Below, in pieces: positions 1 through 11,612 of a stretch of DNA of 64,000 nucleotides (positions within the stretch are counted from its first letter, which is position 1; each line of letters opens with the position of its first letter). The stretch spans positions 1,844,501 to 1,908,500 of the forward strand of contig NC_135556.1 in the NCBI RefSeq assembly GCF_964340395.1, written 5' to 3'. This DNA is from Glandiceps talaboti. Its lineage: Eukaryota; Hemichordata; Enteropneusta; Spengelidae. The notes beneath the pieces are model-generated. The model worked only from the letters and a program-made list of their open reading frames with translations, searched no databases and was not told the DNA's origin. The translations under genes were made by a program, and so were the position numbers.

Positions 1-598
1 CGATGGAAACCCTTTCTCACCACATCTGTTAATAAGTAACCAATCACATGGATAAGTAATGATAACATCGCGTAATTTCTAAACTACCCAAGACGTGCTC
101 TCCACGTCAGGAAATGGTCATGGGGCACATGAAACTGTTGAAATGTTATTCATACGATGGGTCATATTCAAATTTCACAGGTCACACTGCACATTGATTT
201 AGAAAATAGTTACAATGAGAACTGACTAAAACCTCGATGTTTGGTGCTTCGAAGCAAAGATGAGAACCGTATGTTTGCCAACATGACATGAAAAATGTGT
301 GTAAATAAACAGAGTAAAAACATACAAGTTTGCGTTATAGTCTTTATTTATATAGGTTCATTTTTATTGCAAAAGTTTGGCTAATTGAAAGTCTGGTTTG
401 GCTAATAAATTTTGAGGCAAATTAGCCAAATTGCTAGTAAATTTTTTGACCCAGAGGAAACACTGCACCCATATGCACACATGCATGCACAATACACTTG
501 CTCATGCATACACACACATGAAAGCTGTGTACCTGAGCTCTGTACCAGTTCCCAATTAGTACAATACTAATTGATGCCACTGTATGTTTGATTGACAG
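1..598. other. Intron upstream of exon 1, with a hAT-like end
   Basis: No exon was found here. The stretch at about 355-465 ends in GAGGAAACACTG, the reverse complement of CAGTGTTTCC, which also begins the element at 59671. Both carry GGCTAAT/ATTAGCC-type sequence just inside. I take 355-465 as one end of a hAT-like element whose other end is not recognised. The rest is unremarkable AT-rich intron. Confidence 0.45.
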
Positions 599-763
599 GA
601 AACTGCGTGAAGTACGAGATAGACTGAACCGTCTAAGAGATCTAGTACAGTACTATCAAAGTGGTAATGAATTTATCCACTCGGAACCTAATCCTAATGA
701 AAACCCTGAAGAAACATCATCTATAGCTGACTATGAGGATCCGATACTGATGCGTAACCTTAG
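599..763 (+). CDS. PCM1: PCM1 exon 1 of window (coiled coil)
   Basis: The exon has 165 bases. The acceptor is TGATTGACAG and the donor is TTAG/GTAATG. It begins with the last base of a split codon and ends with two bases of the next. It reads KLREVRDRLNRLRDLVQYYQ, a heptad-like helix, and then an acidic, asparagine-rich linker ending in DPILMRNLR. The continuing phase implies at least one coding exon upstream of the window. No initiator methionine is implied here. Confidence 0.85.
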
Positions 764-802
764 GTAATGCAATGTGAGATTATAGAAAGGTTTAGCATAA
801 GG

Positions 803-1135
803 TTTAGAATAAATGAATCTCTTGGTGTATACTGAGTTCACAGTTCTCTTCAGTGACATAACATTTGTATCTTGTGTCTCTGTCAAATTGAAAGTTAGCA
901 CTGTCCATAAGTCTGTCGTTCATGTCATTGAACTTACATGTAACTTGTGCACTGCACCACCGTAACGTAGTGTAGGGTTTTATGTACTCTGTGGTCTGAC
1001 TCTGAGAACCACCAGAACAGAGATTCATCAGAGTTTGTTCTCAGAGCACATACTTCCAGAGTGACTACCATAGAAAATCAAATGCCTGGAGAAAGATAAC
1101 ATTAATCCACAGCACCCACCAGTACCCCATATATA
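803..1135 (+). repeat. Dispersed repeat family G, copy 1
   Basis: This stretch aligns by eye over most of its length with 14838-15175: both contain ATCTCT(C/T)GGTG, AGTTCTCTTCAG(C/T)GACATA, GTGCACTG and ACCATAG(A/T)AAATC in the same order and spacing. Divergence is about 15-20 percent (rough estimate), so it is an older copy. Copy 2 carries an inverted partner arm and suggests a non-autonomous DNA transposon. Confidence 0.6.
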
Positions 1136-2861
1136 GGTTCACCAAAGTTCATTCACCCATGATTCAGTCTAAAGACTGGGTAGCAAATTACGCAATAATG
1201 GCTTGCTGCAGAGCCTCGTTCTGGCGTATGCTTTCACGATGGCTGCCTTGTCAACATCGTGTGAGGACTACTACACAGAAGTTTCTGTGGCTTACAACCC
1301 TGTAAATCATGTTTTCACTAAATTTCCAAGGTAAATTTTTCTTATTATGTAGTAAACAACCCATACAATGCGTATTTATATTGAATAAATGTTATAGCAT
1401 GAAATTTGCAAGTTGTCAAATTAAGGTCGATGCTAATGATTGTAGCTGTGTTGTGTCTGTGTCAAACTTTGTCCTGCCAGCAAGGTGTGTTGTGATGCTT
1501 GAAACAACACAAAATTTTGAAGACTAAAATTTCAGTTTATATCCATTATCTGTGCCAAATTTGGAGTCTTTACCTAATGTGGTCCTTAAATTGTATGGAT
1601 TTCAATTTGACGTTTAGTTAGAAAATTACTTAGACTGGGGTGTAACCATAGACCCTATGTATGATGTAACAGTGTACCGTGTAACCCTAATAACAATTTT
1701 TTCTTGGCCTTAAAATAGGTTTACAATTGGCGCGGAGTTCACAAACCGGTGAAATATTTATCGTCATTTCAATTTCATCAAATATGGACATATCATTTTC
1801 AAATTTCACACACTGCTGCATAAGTGTCCTTTTAGATTTTTGATTGGAAGTTTAGGAAGTATTATATTGACCTCGAACCATCACCTTTTTACCATGTTCT
1901 TTTCTGATTTCTTCCGATAATAAACTACCGCTGTTTGTTGCAAGGCTTGTACATAATAATTTATCTAGCTTGATCGGTATCTCAGGATATAAATACACTC
2001 TCACATATTTATCAAGGGTAATAATCTAGAATATATACCCAAATGTGTGTGGTCAAAATATGGAAAATAGACCAAGCCTAACCTACATAGAAAATTTGGC
2101 AACAATGTATCAAAAAGTATACTGGTGACTTATACATTGACATCTATATAATTAGTGTACAGTGAGGGCATGCCACTCAACAAAATCTTGATAAAAACTA
2201 TATGTGACAAAGTTGATGAAAATTGGAAGCAGAAACTCATAGGATTTGGAGCAGATGGTACATCTGTCAGTTAAAATAGGAATGTATACACTTTACCCAG
2301 TGACGAAGTAGGGCAATAGTATCACTTCACTGTATTAAAGTTGTTAAACTGTTACTATACTTATCATGAAGTATGTAAACTTTCTCATGCGTAATTATAG
2401 CAATGTTATGAGGGTTTGAATTGCGTTTATTATTTGCCATGGAAACGGGTGTGCATATCCCAGGTATGTAGGGGATCATGGAAGTTGAGGATGGCAAGCT
2501 TTCCTGTGCTGAGAATAGGAGGCTGGCATTTGAACAACATTTTTGACAATCACTTTCATTGGGACAAGTTGACGAATCACAGATATAGAGCTAAATTTCT
2601 TGCATAGATCATGAAATTGTAAGACTATACCCTTATATGGAAGGCATTCAGTTTAAATCTGGTGTGTAAATGTAAAAAGAAAGTTGGAAACCTGGAAATA
2701 ACTTTGACGGTTTAAAGTTAAAGTGCAATTGATAAATGTATGGTATTGTTACATGCAAGTGTGTGTGTCTTACTAGTACAATATTAAAATAAGAGAGTTG
2801 ACTGTGTCAAAGTGTTAGTGTATGAAGATAGTGGCTAATGCATTGTGTAATTGTACTACAG
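1136..2861. other. Intron, nothing recognised
   Basis: AT-rich intron between exons 1 and 2. I see no tandem array, no dispersed repeat shared with the rest of the window and no frame that looks coding. Short open frames at 1309-1527 and 2416-2607 have no splice or similarity support. Confidence 0.5.
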
Positions 2862-2910
2862 AAGGCTGCAACAAGAAGACAACCTGAGAAGACCAAGACA
2901 GCAGTCAGAG
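2862..2910 (+). CDS. PCM1: PCM1 exon 2 of window (short, 49 bases)
   Basis: This small exon lies between the acceptor TTGTACTACAG and the donor GAG/GTAAGTTG. It completes the codon left open by exon 1 and reads RRLQQEDNLRRPRQQSE, ending in phase 0. It is too short to be seen as an open reading frame; it is supported by the two good splice sites and by exact phase agreement with exons 1 and 3. Confidence 0.8.
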
Positions 2911-3167
2911 GTAAGTTGACTTCTTTGTACAAGGTAGATAGACAAATGTGTTAATATAGATACAATGGACTTCAGTCACCTAGAAAGTAATGGAATGTCA
3001 AGAAATAGTTACTTGCATAGCATTAGTCAACTTGACACCATCTTGTATAATTGAGAATAACATGGTAGTGCCTTCCCTAGAAATACAGACACTGATAACT
3101 AAAACATGTAGTTGTCAGTTAGATACAAGGAAAGGAACACTCCGAATCAGGTCACTTTGTTGATATT

Positions 3168-3636
3168 AGATTCTAGGCTAGAAGGAGAATATCTTGAGCC
3201 TGGTGGATTCTAGGGTAGGAGGAGAACATCTTGGGTCTGGTGGATTCTAGGGTAGGAGGGGAACATCTTGGGTCTGGTGGATTCTAGGGTAGGAGGGGAA
3301 CATCTTGGGTCTGGTGGATTTGTTGGTACTGTATTCTAGGGTAAGAGGGGAAGATCTTGAGTCTGGTGGATTTGTTGGTACTGGATTCTAGGGTAGGAGG
3401 GGAACATCTTGTGTCTGGTGGATTTGTTGGTACTGTATTCTAGGGTAGGAGGGGAAGATCTTGAGTCTGGTGGATTTGTTGGTACTGGATTCTAGGGTAG
3501 GAGGGGGAGATCTTGAGCCTGGTGGATTCTAGGGTAGGAGGGGAAGATCTTGAGTCTGGTGGATTTGTTGGTACTGTATTCTAGGGTAGGAGGGGAACAT
3601 CTTGAGCCTGGTGGATTTATTGGTACTGGTTTTGCA
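3168..3636 (+). repeat. Minisatellite, ~37-base and ~52-base units (GGATTCTAGGGTAGGAGGGG)
   Basis: About ten imperfect copies of a G-rich unit beginning GATTCTAGGGTAGGAGGGG. Two unit lengths alternate: a short form, and a long form that inserts TTTGTTGGTACTG before the next GATTCTAGG. The mixture shows duplication of a compound unit. It lies in the intron before exon 3. Confidence 0.9.
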
Positions 3637-3796
3637 TAAGATGAAGCAGTTAGGAGTGTAGTTTTAATTTATCTAGAGTGTACTCAGGAATTATGACAGG
3701 ACATTATGTCCTTGCTTTACCTTATTAATTGAAGACACTGAAATGTTGAATCTGAGGGTACTAAGCACTACATTGTGTGATCACTACTTATTTCAG

Positions 3797-3975
3797 GTGT
3801 CAGCGAGTACCAGAGATGAGATGCTGCCACGAAGTGATGAGGATGATGATGATGATAAAGATAGTGATAGTGATGATGTTGATAAGAGTGATACTGAAAA
3901 TGACGATGTTGAGAGTACTCACAGTTCACTACTTGGTGCATGGGGTGATGATCCAGAGATTCAAGAAAAAGTGAA
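3797..3975 (+). CDS. PCM1: PCM1 exon 3 of window (acidic region)
   Basis: The acceptor is CTTATTTCAG and the donor is GTGAA/GTAAGTT. The frame opens in phase 0 and closes after two bases. The product is highly acidic: DEDDDDDKDSDSDDVDKSD is encoded by a GAT-rich stretch at about 3835-3890. It ends in SSLLGAWGDDPEIQEKVK. A second open frame over the same bases (poly-methionine) is a shadow. The GAT run is a coding microsatellite, so its length may vary between individuals. Confidence 0.85.
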
Positions 3976-4027
3976 GTAAGTTATCAAAATGTGAAATGTT
4001 GGAGTGCTAATAACCAGAATAACGTTT

Positions 4028-4770
4028 TAGCTCAGCTGTCAGCGACAGCTGAGCGGAGCTTAAGGGTTAGGTTGATTCTCCGTCATCGTCTGTCGTCCAT
4101 CCATCAACTTTTTTAGCTCCGCTGTCAGCGAAAGCTGAAAGCGTAGCTTTAGGTATAGGTTGTATAGAGTATAGAGTGTATAGGTGAATCATAGGTGTCC
4201 GTCAAACTTTTATATTTTCATTATCTACTCTGAAAGTGACAGTCGGAATTCTTCGATATTTGGTGTGCATGTTCCCTGGGGGGAGGCTATTCAGATTTGT
4301 TCATGCCAAGTTGATCTGTGCCATTTTCAATTTTTTATGATTTTTTTTCCAAAAATGACATTTTTATCAACTCCTCATAAACTTCAAGTCAGATTGCTTT
4401 GATATCTGGTGTGTTGATGCACAGAGGGTAGCTTACTTAGATTTGTTAATTTCAAGTCAGCATGTCTTCTCTTCTATTTTTTATGATTTTTTTTTTGTAA
4501 TTTGTTAAAAAAATGAATATGTTAATGAGCATTATGACCGACGCCATATTGGAAATCAGTCCGCGAGACTTTAGGTAAAGTGCAACTTTTCAAAAGACAC
4601 TATTGACGTCAAACAAGCAATGTAATATATGCTATAGTCTTAATTCTACGCATTGTGCGCCCAAATGACAAATATTTGTTCGAAAAAGGGTTGTAAACTT
4701 CAATCCAAATTCTCCACCCTCCTACAGAATGGGTCATTCCTGGACCAGTATATGCACCTCACGATCAAGT
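4028..4770 (+). repeat. Dispersed repeat family B, copy 1
   Basis: It starts with the hairpin, then a CGTC/CCATC-rich leader (4078-4108), then modules containing GATATTTGGTGTGCATG and AGATTGCTTTGATATCTGG. It matches 48830-49300 in order, including AGATTTGTTAATTTCAAGTC, GACG(C/A)CATATTGGA and CTTTTCAAAAGACAC. The module core also matches families R and C more weakly. Confidence 0.65.
4030..4054. repeat. Perfect hairpin at start of family B repeat
   Basis: GCTCAGCTGTC and its exact reverse complement GACAGCTGAGC are separated by three bases (AGC). It stands at the left edge of family B copy 1, as hairpins also stand at the left edge of families R and C. Confidence 0.75.
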
Positions 4771-4814
4771 GAGAGGTTACTAAAATGCCCATTGCAGGTA
4801 GTCCGACGGGATAG

Positions 4815-5129
4815 TGTCTTTTCGATAGGTATATTAGGGAGCTCAAAATTCAAACCACCGGTTATATGAATTCACGGTCATAGTAAAATTCATTTGATTT
4901 TTAATTTGCTATTTTGACCAACTCCGGTTGTCTATTCGCGATAAAATTACGATTAGTTTGGAAACGGGGTAGATTTTCTATGATTCCCTGTCATAAAAGC
5001 TTATCATGTGTTGTGTAGTTTTCGAAAAGCACACCCGGTGGGAAAGTCGCCCAACAGGCGATCTCGCGCCATTGCTGTACTACGTGGCACTTTATTCTGG
5101 CGGGGTGTCTCTTGAAAACGGGAATAGCG
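4815..5129 (+). repeat. Segment E, copy 1 (near-identical to 56268-56581)
   Basis: This 315-base stretch, from TGTCTTTTCGATAGG to CGGGAATAGCG, is repeated at 56268-56581 with only three substitutions and one single-base gap by my count. It has no clear terminal inverted repeats or target duplication, and its flanks differ at the two sites. It is either a young mobile element fragment or a recent duplication. Confidence 0.85.
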
Positions 5130-5151
5130 TACCACTTAGTTTCGTAATTTT

Positions 5152-5196
5152 TAGCACAACTGAACTGAGGTTCAGTAGTGCTATAGGGATCACCCG

Positions 5197-5257
<61 letters not shown>

Positions 5258-6360
5258 CTTAAAGTCAAAAACCGCTGAACCGATTGCCATGACATTTTTG
5301 GTGGGTCCATTACCTTGGGTCTCTAGTTGGGAAATTGTTCAAATCAAAGTGATTGCATGACAGGTCTGTGATTTGGGTCAAAAAATGTGAGTTTTGGTCA
5401 AAATACTGAAACTCAGAAACTACTGGGCAGATTGGTGCGAAATTTGGTGGGAACATTCTTAAGGGGGTGTAAAGTAAGAATTGTTCGTGACATGATGATT
5501 CCATCAGTAATATGCAAATTATGGCTAAAAATGTGTCTTTTTTGTTAAAAATCTATAATTCCAAAACTACTGAGCAGATTGGGCTGAAATTCGTTGGGAA
5601 TGCATCTAGGGATGTATGGACAAAGAATTGTTAAGCATACAATGATTCCATGAGTGATATGCAAATTAGGTGTAAGAATATTCATTTTTGGTCAAAAACT
5701 TATATCTCAAAAAGTACTTGGTCAATGAGTCTGAAACTTGGCGAGATGTTTCTGAAAGTGTTATTCTGCAGATTTTCTTCAAAACATTTTGACAAAATTG
5801 GCCCTAGCAACCATGACCACGCCCTTTAGCAACAACCAAATGGCAGTATATTTTGTATATAAGAACATCATCTGGTAGGCAAGTGAGTAAACATTCAAAA
5901 AATGTATGCAAATACCCTAGCAACCATGACCACGCCCATAGCAATAGCTAAACAGTGGTGTATTTCACAAAGATAACCACAGGGTTTAATAGACAATTGA
6001 ATAAACATTCAAAAAATGTATGTAAATATGCCTAGCAACAAGACCACGCCCATAGCAACAGCCAAATGATCACTTATATTGCAAAGACAATATCAGGAAT
6101 TCATACACAACTGAACAAAAACATACACAAATGTATGCAAATATATCTAACAACATGACCACGTCCATATAAACAGCCAAATGATAGCATATATCGTAAA
6201 GATAGTAACATGGTTGGATAGGCAACTTGATAGTCATCCACCAAATGAACACCTATTGTTAGCATGGACAAGCATATGGATAAACATTTGTAAAAAACTG
6301 TACAGTTGTGTTACAACGCCATTGATGGTATTTTTTCTAAAGGCTTGCAAAGATTTGTTG
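5152..6360 (+). repeat. Dispersed repeat family R, copy 1 (nearly full length)
   Basis: It begins with the imperfect hairpin AGCACAACTGAAC..GTTCAGTAGTGCT, followed by a (GT)n tract at 5199-5254. Degenerate modules of about 200 bases follow, each holding a core like CTACTGGGCAGATTGG. The right half has several copies of GACCACGCCCATAGCAACAG at 100-base spacing, and the end is at ACAGTTGTGTTACAACGCCA. The right edge is continued by the 20-base minisatellite. Open frames inside are not genes. Confidence 0.8.
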
Positions 6361-6370
6361 GAAATGCTCT

Positions 6371-7240
6371 CCATTTGCCCACAATGCCACACATTTGCCC
6401 ACAATGCCACACATTTGCCCACAATGCCACACATTTGCCCACAATGCCACACATTTGCCCACAATGCCACACATTTGCCCGCAATGCCACACATTTGCCC
6501 ACAATGCCACACATTTGCCCGCAATGCCACACATTTGCCCGCAATGCCACACATTTGCCCGCAATGCCACACATTTGCCCACAATGCCACACATTTGCCC
6601 ACAATGCCACACATTTGCCCACAATGCCACAAATTTGCCCGCAATGCCACACATTTGCCCGCAATGCCACACATTTGCCCACAATGCCACACATTTGCCC
6701 ACAATGCCACACATTTGCCCGCAATGCCACAAATTTGCCCACAATGCCACAAATTTGCCCGCAATGCCACAAATTTGCCCGCAATGCCACACATTTGCCC
6801 GCAATGCCACAAATTTGCCCGCAATGCCACACATTTGCCCGCAATGCCACAAATTTGCCCGCAATGCCACACATTTGCCCACAATGCCACACATTTGCCC
6901 ACAATGCCACACATTTGCCCACAATGCCACACATTTGCCCGCAATGCCACACATTTGCCCGCAATGCCACACATTTGCCCGCAATGCCACACATTTGCCC
7001 GCAATGCCACACATTTGCCCACAATGCCACACATTTGCCCGCAATGCCACACATTTGCCCGCAATGCCACACATTTGCCCACAATGCCATACATTTGCCC
7101 ACAATGCCACACATTTGCCCGCAATGCCACACATTTGCCTGCAATGCCACACATTTGCCCGCAATGCCACACATTTGCCCACAATGCCACACATTTGCCC
7201 ACAATGCCACACATTTGCCCACAATGCCACACATTTGCCC
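6371..7240 (+). repeat. Minisatellite, 20-base unit x ~43 (ACATTTGCCCACAATGCCAC)
   Basis: About 43 head-to-tail copies of a 20-base unit. Most variation is at two positions (CCC-A/G-CAATG and CCAC-A-C/A-ATTTG). Because 20 is not a multiple of three and the unit has no stop in most frames, long open frames run through it on both strands; they are artefacts. It lies at the right end of repeat R copy 1. Confidence 0.97.
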
Positions 7241-7468
7241 GGCAGTGATCCCTTTCAATCTCCCTTTTGTTATCCCCATTGACACCTTGTATTCAACTAA
7301 ATGACTTCGCCCGTGACAACACAGTAGTGATAATCTCATGAATATTCCATGGGCGGCCAAGTGTTTCCAAGGGTGGTTTTGGACATCCGGTGGCAACACA
7401 GGTGATTAGCTCCGTCTTGAATAATATCACCTCCCTAATTGAATTGTTTTGGTTTTTGGTCGATACAG

Positions 7469-7672
7469 AAAACTGAAGGCCGCTAAAAGGAAGTTGAAGA
7501 GACTGCAAGAACTTGTGGCAATGGTTCAGCAAACGCCTGAAGCAGCTGAGGCATTACCTGACGATTTAGCAGAACTAGCAGCTAGCATTGATGGAGATAT
7601 TGTGTCAGACTTAGAGGAAGCCAGCAGAGCTAGAAGGCAGTCTGGGGAAGGCAAAGTAGATGATAAAACAAG
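7469..7672 (+). CDS. PCM1: PCM1 exon 4 of window (coiled coil)
   Basis: The exon has 204 bases between TCGATACAG and ACAAG/GTAAGTC. With the two bases left over from exon 3 it reads KKLKAAKRKLKRLQELVAMV, a basic amphipathic helix of the type found repeatedly in PCM1. An alanine- and acid-rich linker (QTPEAAEALPDDLAELAAS) follows. The exon lies about 230 bases downstream of the 20-base minisatellite at 6371-7240. Confidence 0.9.
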
Positions 7673-7854
7673 GTAAGTCAGGGTTTGTGGAAATTAAGAT
7701 AAATCTTTTCTTATATGGGAGCTGATGTCGTGGCACTGTTAGTCTGTATGTCTGTCTGCTTGTCTGTAGAAATTTAGTTCCACTGATACCTCAAAAAGTA
7801 CTGAAGCAAATGTTCTGCAATTTACTATGTGGCCATGTCAGGCTGTAACCCCCC

Positions 7855-7885
<31 letters not shown>

Positions 7886-8394
7886 AAAAAAATAAAATAA
7901 ATAAAAAGATAAGAAAGAATTGTTTCTGGTCAGGACAGTGTCTAAAATGGTGTGACAACGCAATTTTATTTTTTTTTAATATTCTCAATAATCCTGTCAC
8001 TCAGTCTCCTATTTATGGCAGTTACTGTTCTTTTTTTTAGTTCTTTAGAGCAAGTGCAGGGTTCTCCACGATTTTGACCAATAACGAGGTATCCTAATTT
8101 GCATGTCATCTTTAGCATATTTTTCAGATCATATTAGAGAGTGAAACAATTATTCAACATCAAAAAGGCCTACAATCAATTAAATTCCTATTTTATCCAT
8201 TCAGCTAACTTGAATACACAGAAATTTGTTCAGATCAGCAATTTCCAAACTTTTAACATAATTCACAATGTAAAAATTTCAGGAAGGAGATTGACAGTTA
8301 CACAGCTTTGACAATGTTGCCAAGCATACTACACATGCTACACATTGCATGCACCTATAGGCTAGCTGTCAGTTAGTTTTGAGTTGTTGGTTTC
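7673..8394. other. Intron start with C/A homopolymers
   Basis: The stretch holds a degenerate GTCTGTCTG leader near 7740 and AAAAAGTACTGAAGCAAAT at 7793, possibly a decayed family R or C module. A run of C then A follows at 7849-7892. I see nothing coding. Confidence 0.5.
7849..7892. repeat. Poly-C / poly-A tract
   Basis: About 27 C followed by about 17 A. The run lengths are likely to be unreliable in the assembly. Confidence 0.9.
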
Positions 8395-8530
8395 AACGTG
8401 TAAGGGCGGCCCTTTTTATTTTTCTGTTTCTCATCTCCCGACCGACCCTAATTTGCAGCTCCGACATTAGAAAAAAAAAAGTTTTTTTATTTCCGACCGA
8501 CCCCTGAGCACAGCAAAATTGTAAGGTTCC
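8395..8530 (+). repeat. Dispersed repeat family F, left part, copy 1
   Basis: It contains GGGCGGCCCT, CTCATCTCCCGACC and TTATTTCCGACCGACCCCTG with an A/T run between them. The same blocks occur in order at 49576-49690, so it is a dispersed repeat. The element class was not recognised. Confidence 0.6.
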
Positions 8531-9800
8531 CCATGGCGTCTTAGGCCAGTTCTGCCGAGGCCACGACCTTGCGACATTGGCCCCCTAAAATTACAAATGA
8601 AGCAATAATTTTCCCACCTTGCGTCGCTTTGGCGCATTCATTTTACGGCAGACATCAAAATTATCTAAGTCCACGGCCGGACCAGGCCAGGCTCTGACTC
8701 GACGTGAATCCCACAAGAAGTATACTGACTGCGTAAGGGAAAGTTTTGTTGACATCATATAAGATACAGTGACAACGCGCAGTTCTATTGTTAACATAAA
8801 AAATGCCACAAAAAGATCAACTTTGATAAACTTAATCTACAAATTAAAACATTAGAGGGATTAGATGAGACGTCGAAATGGACGTCTGTCGTCACATGTT
8901 TTGTCTACTGTCACTGTCGTGACCTCTGACCTAATCACTGACGTGTGCGAAACACTGAACTTGCTACCGGAACATCTATCTGCCATGCCACAGCTCAGAA
9001 GCCTTCGTGAACCAAATTTATGGGAGAGGTTGTGATTTTCATTTGTTGATGGGTTAAATTAAATGAGTACATGTGTATTTTGATTCCGAAAAAGCTGTGT
9101 TAGGGGATCGTGTTGCATGATGTTGACAGTGCTAGTGACACATGTGAATGTTGGGCACTGAATCAATGCGTAATCACTGGCATGGCCACTATATAGACGG
9201 CCGATGCATGTGCGCCCGGTCAGATATGAAGAACGAACTTGTTGTGCAAATCAGAAAAAAATTAATGTAATATTTACAGAGCATCCCAACTTTGACTTTG
9301 TTGATAGTTTTAGTTAAAGATTCAAGTTCTGAGTTTCAAGGACACCTAATGTCAGCTTTCCGTATCATTGCAAGTTTACGGTAGGTAACTATGCTGTCAT
9401 TTGATATAGCAGGACCAAATCATGATACACAGCCAGTAACGGTTAATTAATAAAAAATAAATTATTTTAAAGTTTGTTTGACTATTATTTGTAAGTTTTT
9501 CGTTCACATTTGGTACTTTTTAAAGTCAGGGATTTTTTTTCTTCAAAATGTCATGAATTTGAAGAGGGAATGTTAAACACAGCAGTGTACTAACAATTTT
9601 AAAAATGAAACAAGTGGTTACAAGTTTAGGATTTCTCAAAGTTTTTATTCGAGATCATATGTTCACTGTGACTTATTTTGAAGTTGGTCATTGTCCTTGT
9701 CTGAAAAAAGGGAATTATAAATTTTAGCACTGCTATTCATTGATATTCAGATTAAAAATTGTGACTACCTGGCTGTCCAATCTTTCTAAACTATATATCA

Positions 9801-9802
<2 letters not shown>

Positions 9803-9878
<76 letters not shown>
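9803..9878. repeat. (AT)n microsatellite
   Basis: About 37 uninterrupted AT dinucleotides in intron 4. Confidence 0.95.
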
Positions 9879-9879
<1 letters not shown>

Positions 9880-10011
9880 CATAATCTTAATTGCCTTCTT
9901 TTTCTAAGGTGTAATGTGTAGTACACTATTTTCAAAAAATAGCTTACTGGGAACTGTTAGTATGAATGGAATTTTTTTATGTTGTTAGGTAATGGTCTAT
10001 ACGTAATGGAA

Positions 10012-10049
10012 TATCTCAGACCACAGTATCTCTATAGTGGTCTGAGATA
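10012..10049. repeat. Perfect 13-base inverted repeat
   Basis: TATCTCAGACCAC and GTGGTCTGAGATA form a perfect stem with a 12-base loop. No gene or element boundary could be tied to it. Confidence 0.8.
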
Positions 10050-10089
10050 ATTTATATGAATATTTCATAAACAATAATAATTGACCCCA

Positions 10090-10171
10090 CTCCCTGTCAA
10101 ATGACACCACTTTTTGGAACCAAGGGGCCTGTGTCCCCACTTGTTGGAAACCTTGGCAGAACACCGCCGTC

Positions 10172-10207
<36 letters not shown>

Positions 10208-10530
10208 TCACCCACCCACCCACCCAACCCCTTTGTTACGTCAGAGCAGCATGTGTCTTTCATCATGGCAGAAGTCATTGAGATTTGATGAGGGACAGGG
10301 CTCAAAATTAATACTGTCACGCGGTACATTTTGCTGCAATGCAATAATAGCTCAGAATATTTCCATCATTTTCAAAATTATGCTTAAAATTGGTAAAAGT
10401 CATACTGCATTCCAAATTTCTTGACCAGTTTTTAGCTTTAAATCAGTTGTATTATCAGGGAAATGACCGACTCCATAGCCGTTTCATGACCCATGACATG
10501 CATGACCTTTGAAGACATTCCAATGTTTAC
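10090..10530 (+). repeat. Dispersed repeat family F, right part, copy 1 (with poly-C)
   Basis: It matches 49750-50130: GAGCAGCATGTGTCTTTCAT, ACAGGGCTC(A/G)AAATTAAT, AGCTCAGAATATTTC, AAATTATGCTTAAAATTGG and GAAATGACCGACTCC occur in the same order. A poly-C run at 10177-10205 lies near its left side. ACAGGGCTCGAAATTAA resembles a hAT-type terminus, but only inside the family. Confidence 0.65.
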
Positions 10531-11276
10531 ATTATTACTTTTAATTACTTTTAAACAGTAAATCCCAAAGGGGTTCTGAGTTCTAGAAATGCTTGACATA
10601 TTATCTGGTGGATTATTTTGACAAGTTCACACTGAAGAAAAATGTTTCATAGAAGTAATGGTTTATATAAATGAAAATTCATCTAGCACACTGATCAGTG
10701 ACAATCACGTACGTGTTTCAAAAAGTTACACACTAAAGTTCAAATTGGATAACTTGAAAACATTGTTAGCGATGGCAATGCCACTTTGATTAATAGGACG
10801 AATGTATTAGTACTCCTGATAAAATCACACAATAGTTCATGGCTACAGATATACACCCATCAGGATGATAAGTATTTAATCATCTTCTTACAAAGTTGTT
10901 CTACAGACTTGTCAACCTTGCTAAAATGAAGGAAAGAGACTTGTAACAAGGAAATCAATAAAGAGAAGAGAAATGAAGTTGTATACAGACTAACAGGACA
11001 GAAAGGACAGAGAATAGAACTGAAAAAATACATTTTTTTTTCTTGCCCCCCTTTTTTTTTTATTTCGCCCGCCCGACCCGCCTGACTATTCCATTGGAGA
11101 TGAGAAACAAACAAAAAAAAAACCTCACCCTAATCTTGTATGTCATTCATAAAAATAAAAACAATTCATTTTCTTTTACCTTTATACAATTTGATATCCT
11201 TTTTATTTATATTAATGGGGAAAAAAAGATTTTTCATCAAAATTTGTCGGAAATATGTAATTTATTTTTGTGATGA
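10531..11276. other. Intron, nothing recognised
   Basis: AT-rich intron containing several A or T runs and a C-rich patch near 11045-11085. No repeat partner was recognised with confidence, and no coding signal. Confidence 0.45.
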
Positions 11277-11612
11277 ATTTGGGCTGTGAATTACAGAATA
11301 CATTCAGTGCTCATGTCAATTTGGGCTGTGAATTACAGAATACATTCAGTGCTCATGTCATTTTGGGCTGTGAATTACAGAATACATTCAGTGCTTATGT
11401 CATTTTGGGCTGTGAATTACAGAATACATTCAGTGCTCATGTCAATTTGGGCTGTGAATTACAGAATACATTCAGTGCTCATGTCATTTTGGGCTGTGAA
11501 TTACAGAATACATTCAGTGCTCATGTCAATTTGGGCTGTGAATTACAGAATACATTCAGTGCTCATGTCAATTTGGGCTGTGAATTACAGAATACATTCA
11601 GTGCTCTTGTCG
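11277..11612 (+). repeat. Minisatellite, 42-base unit x 8 (ATTTGGGCTGTGAATTACAG)
   Basis: Eight exact-length copies of a 42-base unit, differing mainly at CAATTTG versus CATTTTG. Because 42 is a multiple of three, two frames stay open (GCELQNTFSAHVNL-type repeat); these are not genes. Confidence 0.97.

Larger units (their letters stand above)
8531..10089. other. Intron with an AT microsatellite and a short palindrome
   Basis: No exon is visible. It contains an (AT)n run at 9803-9878 and a perfect inverted repeat at 10012-10049. The rest is unique-looking AT-rich sequence. Confidence 0.5.

Noticed and set aside
6181-7399. Long open frames of up to 362 codons on both strands
   Set aside because: They are translations of the 20-base minisatellite; five frames are open at once and the flanks are repeat R.
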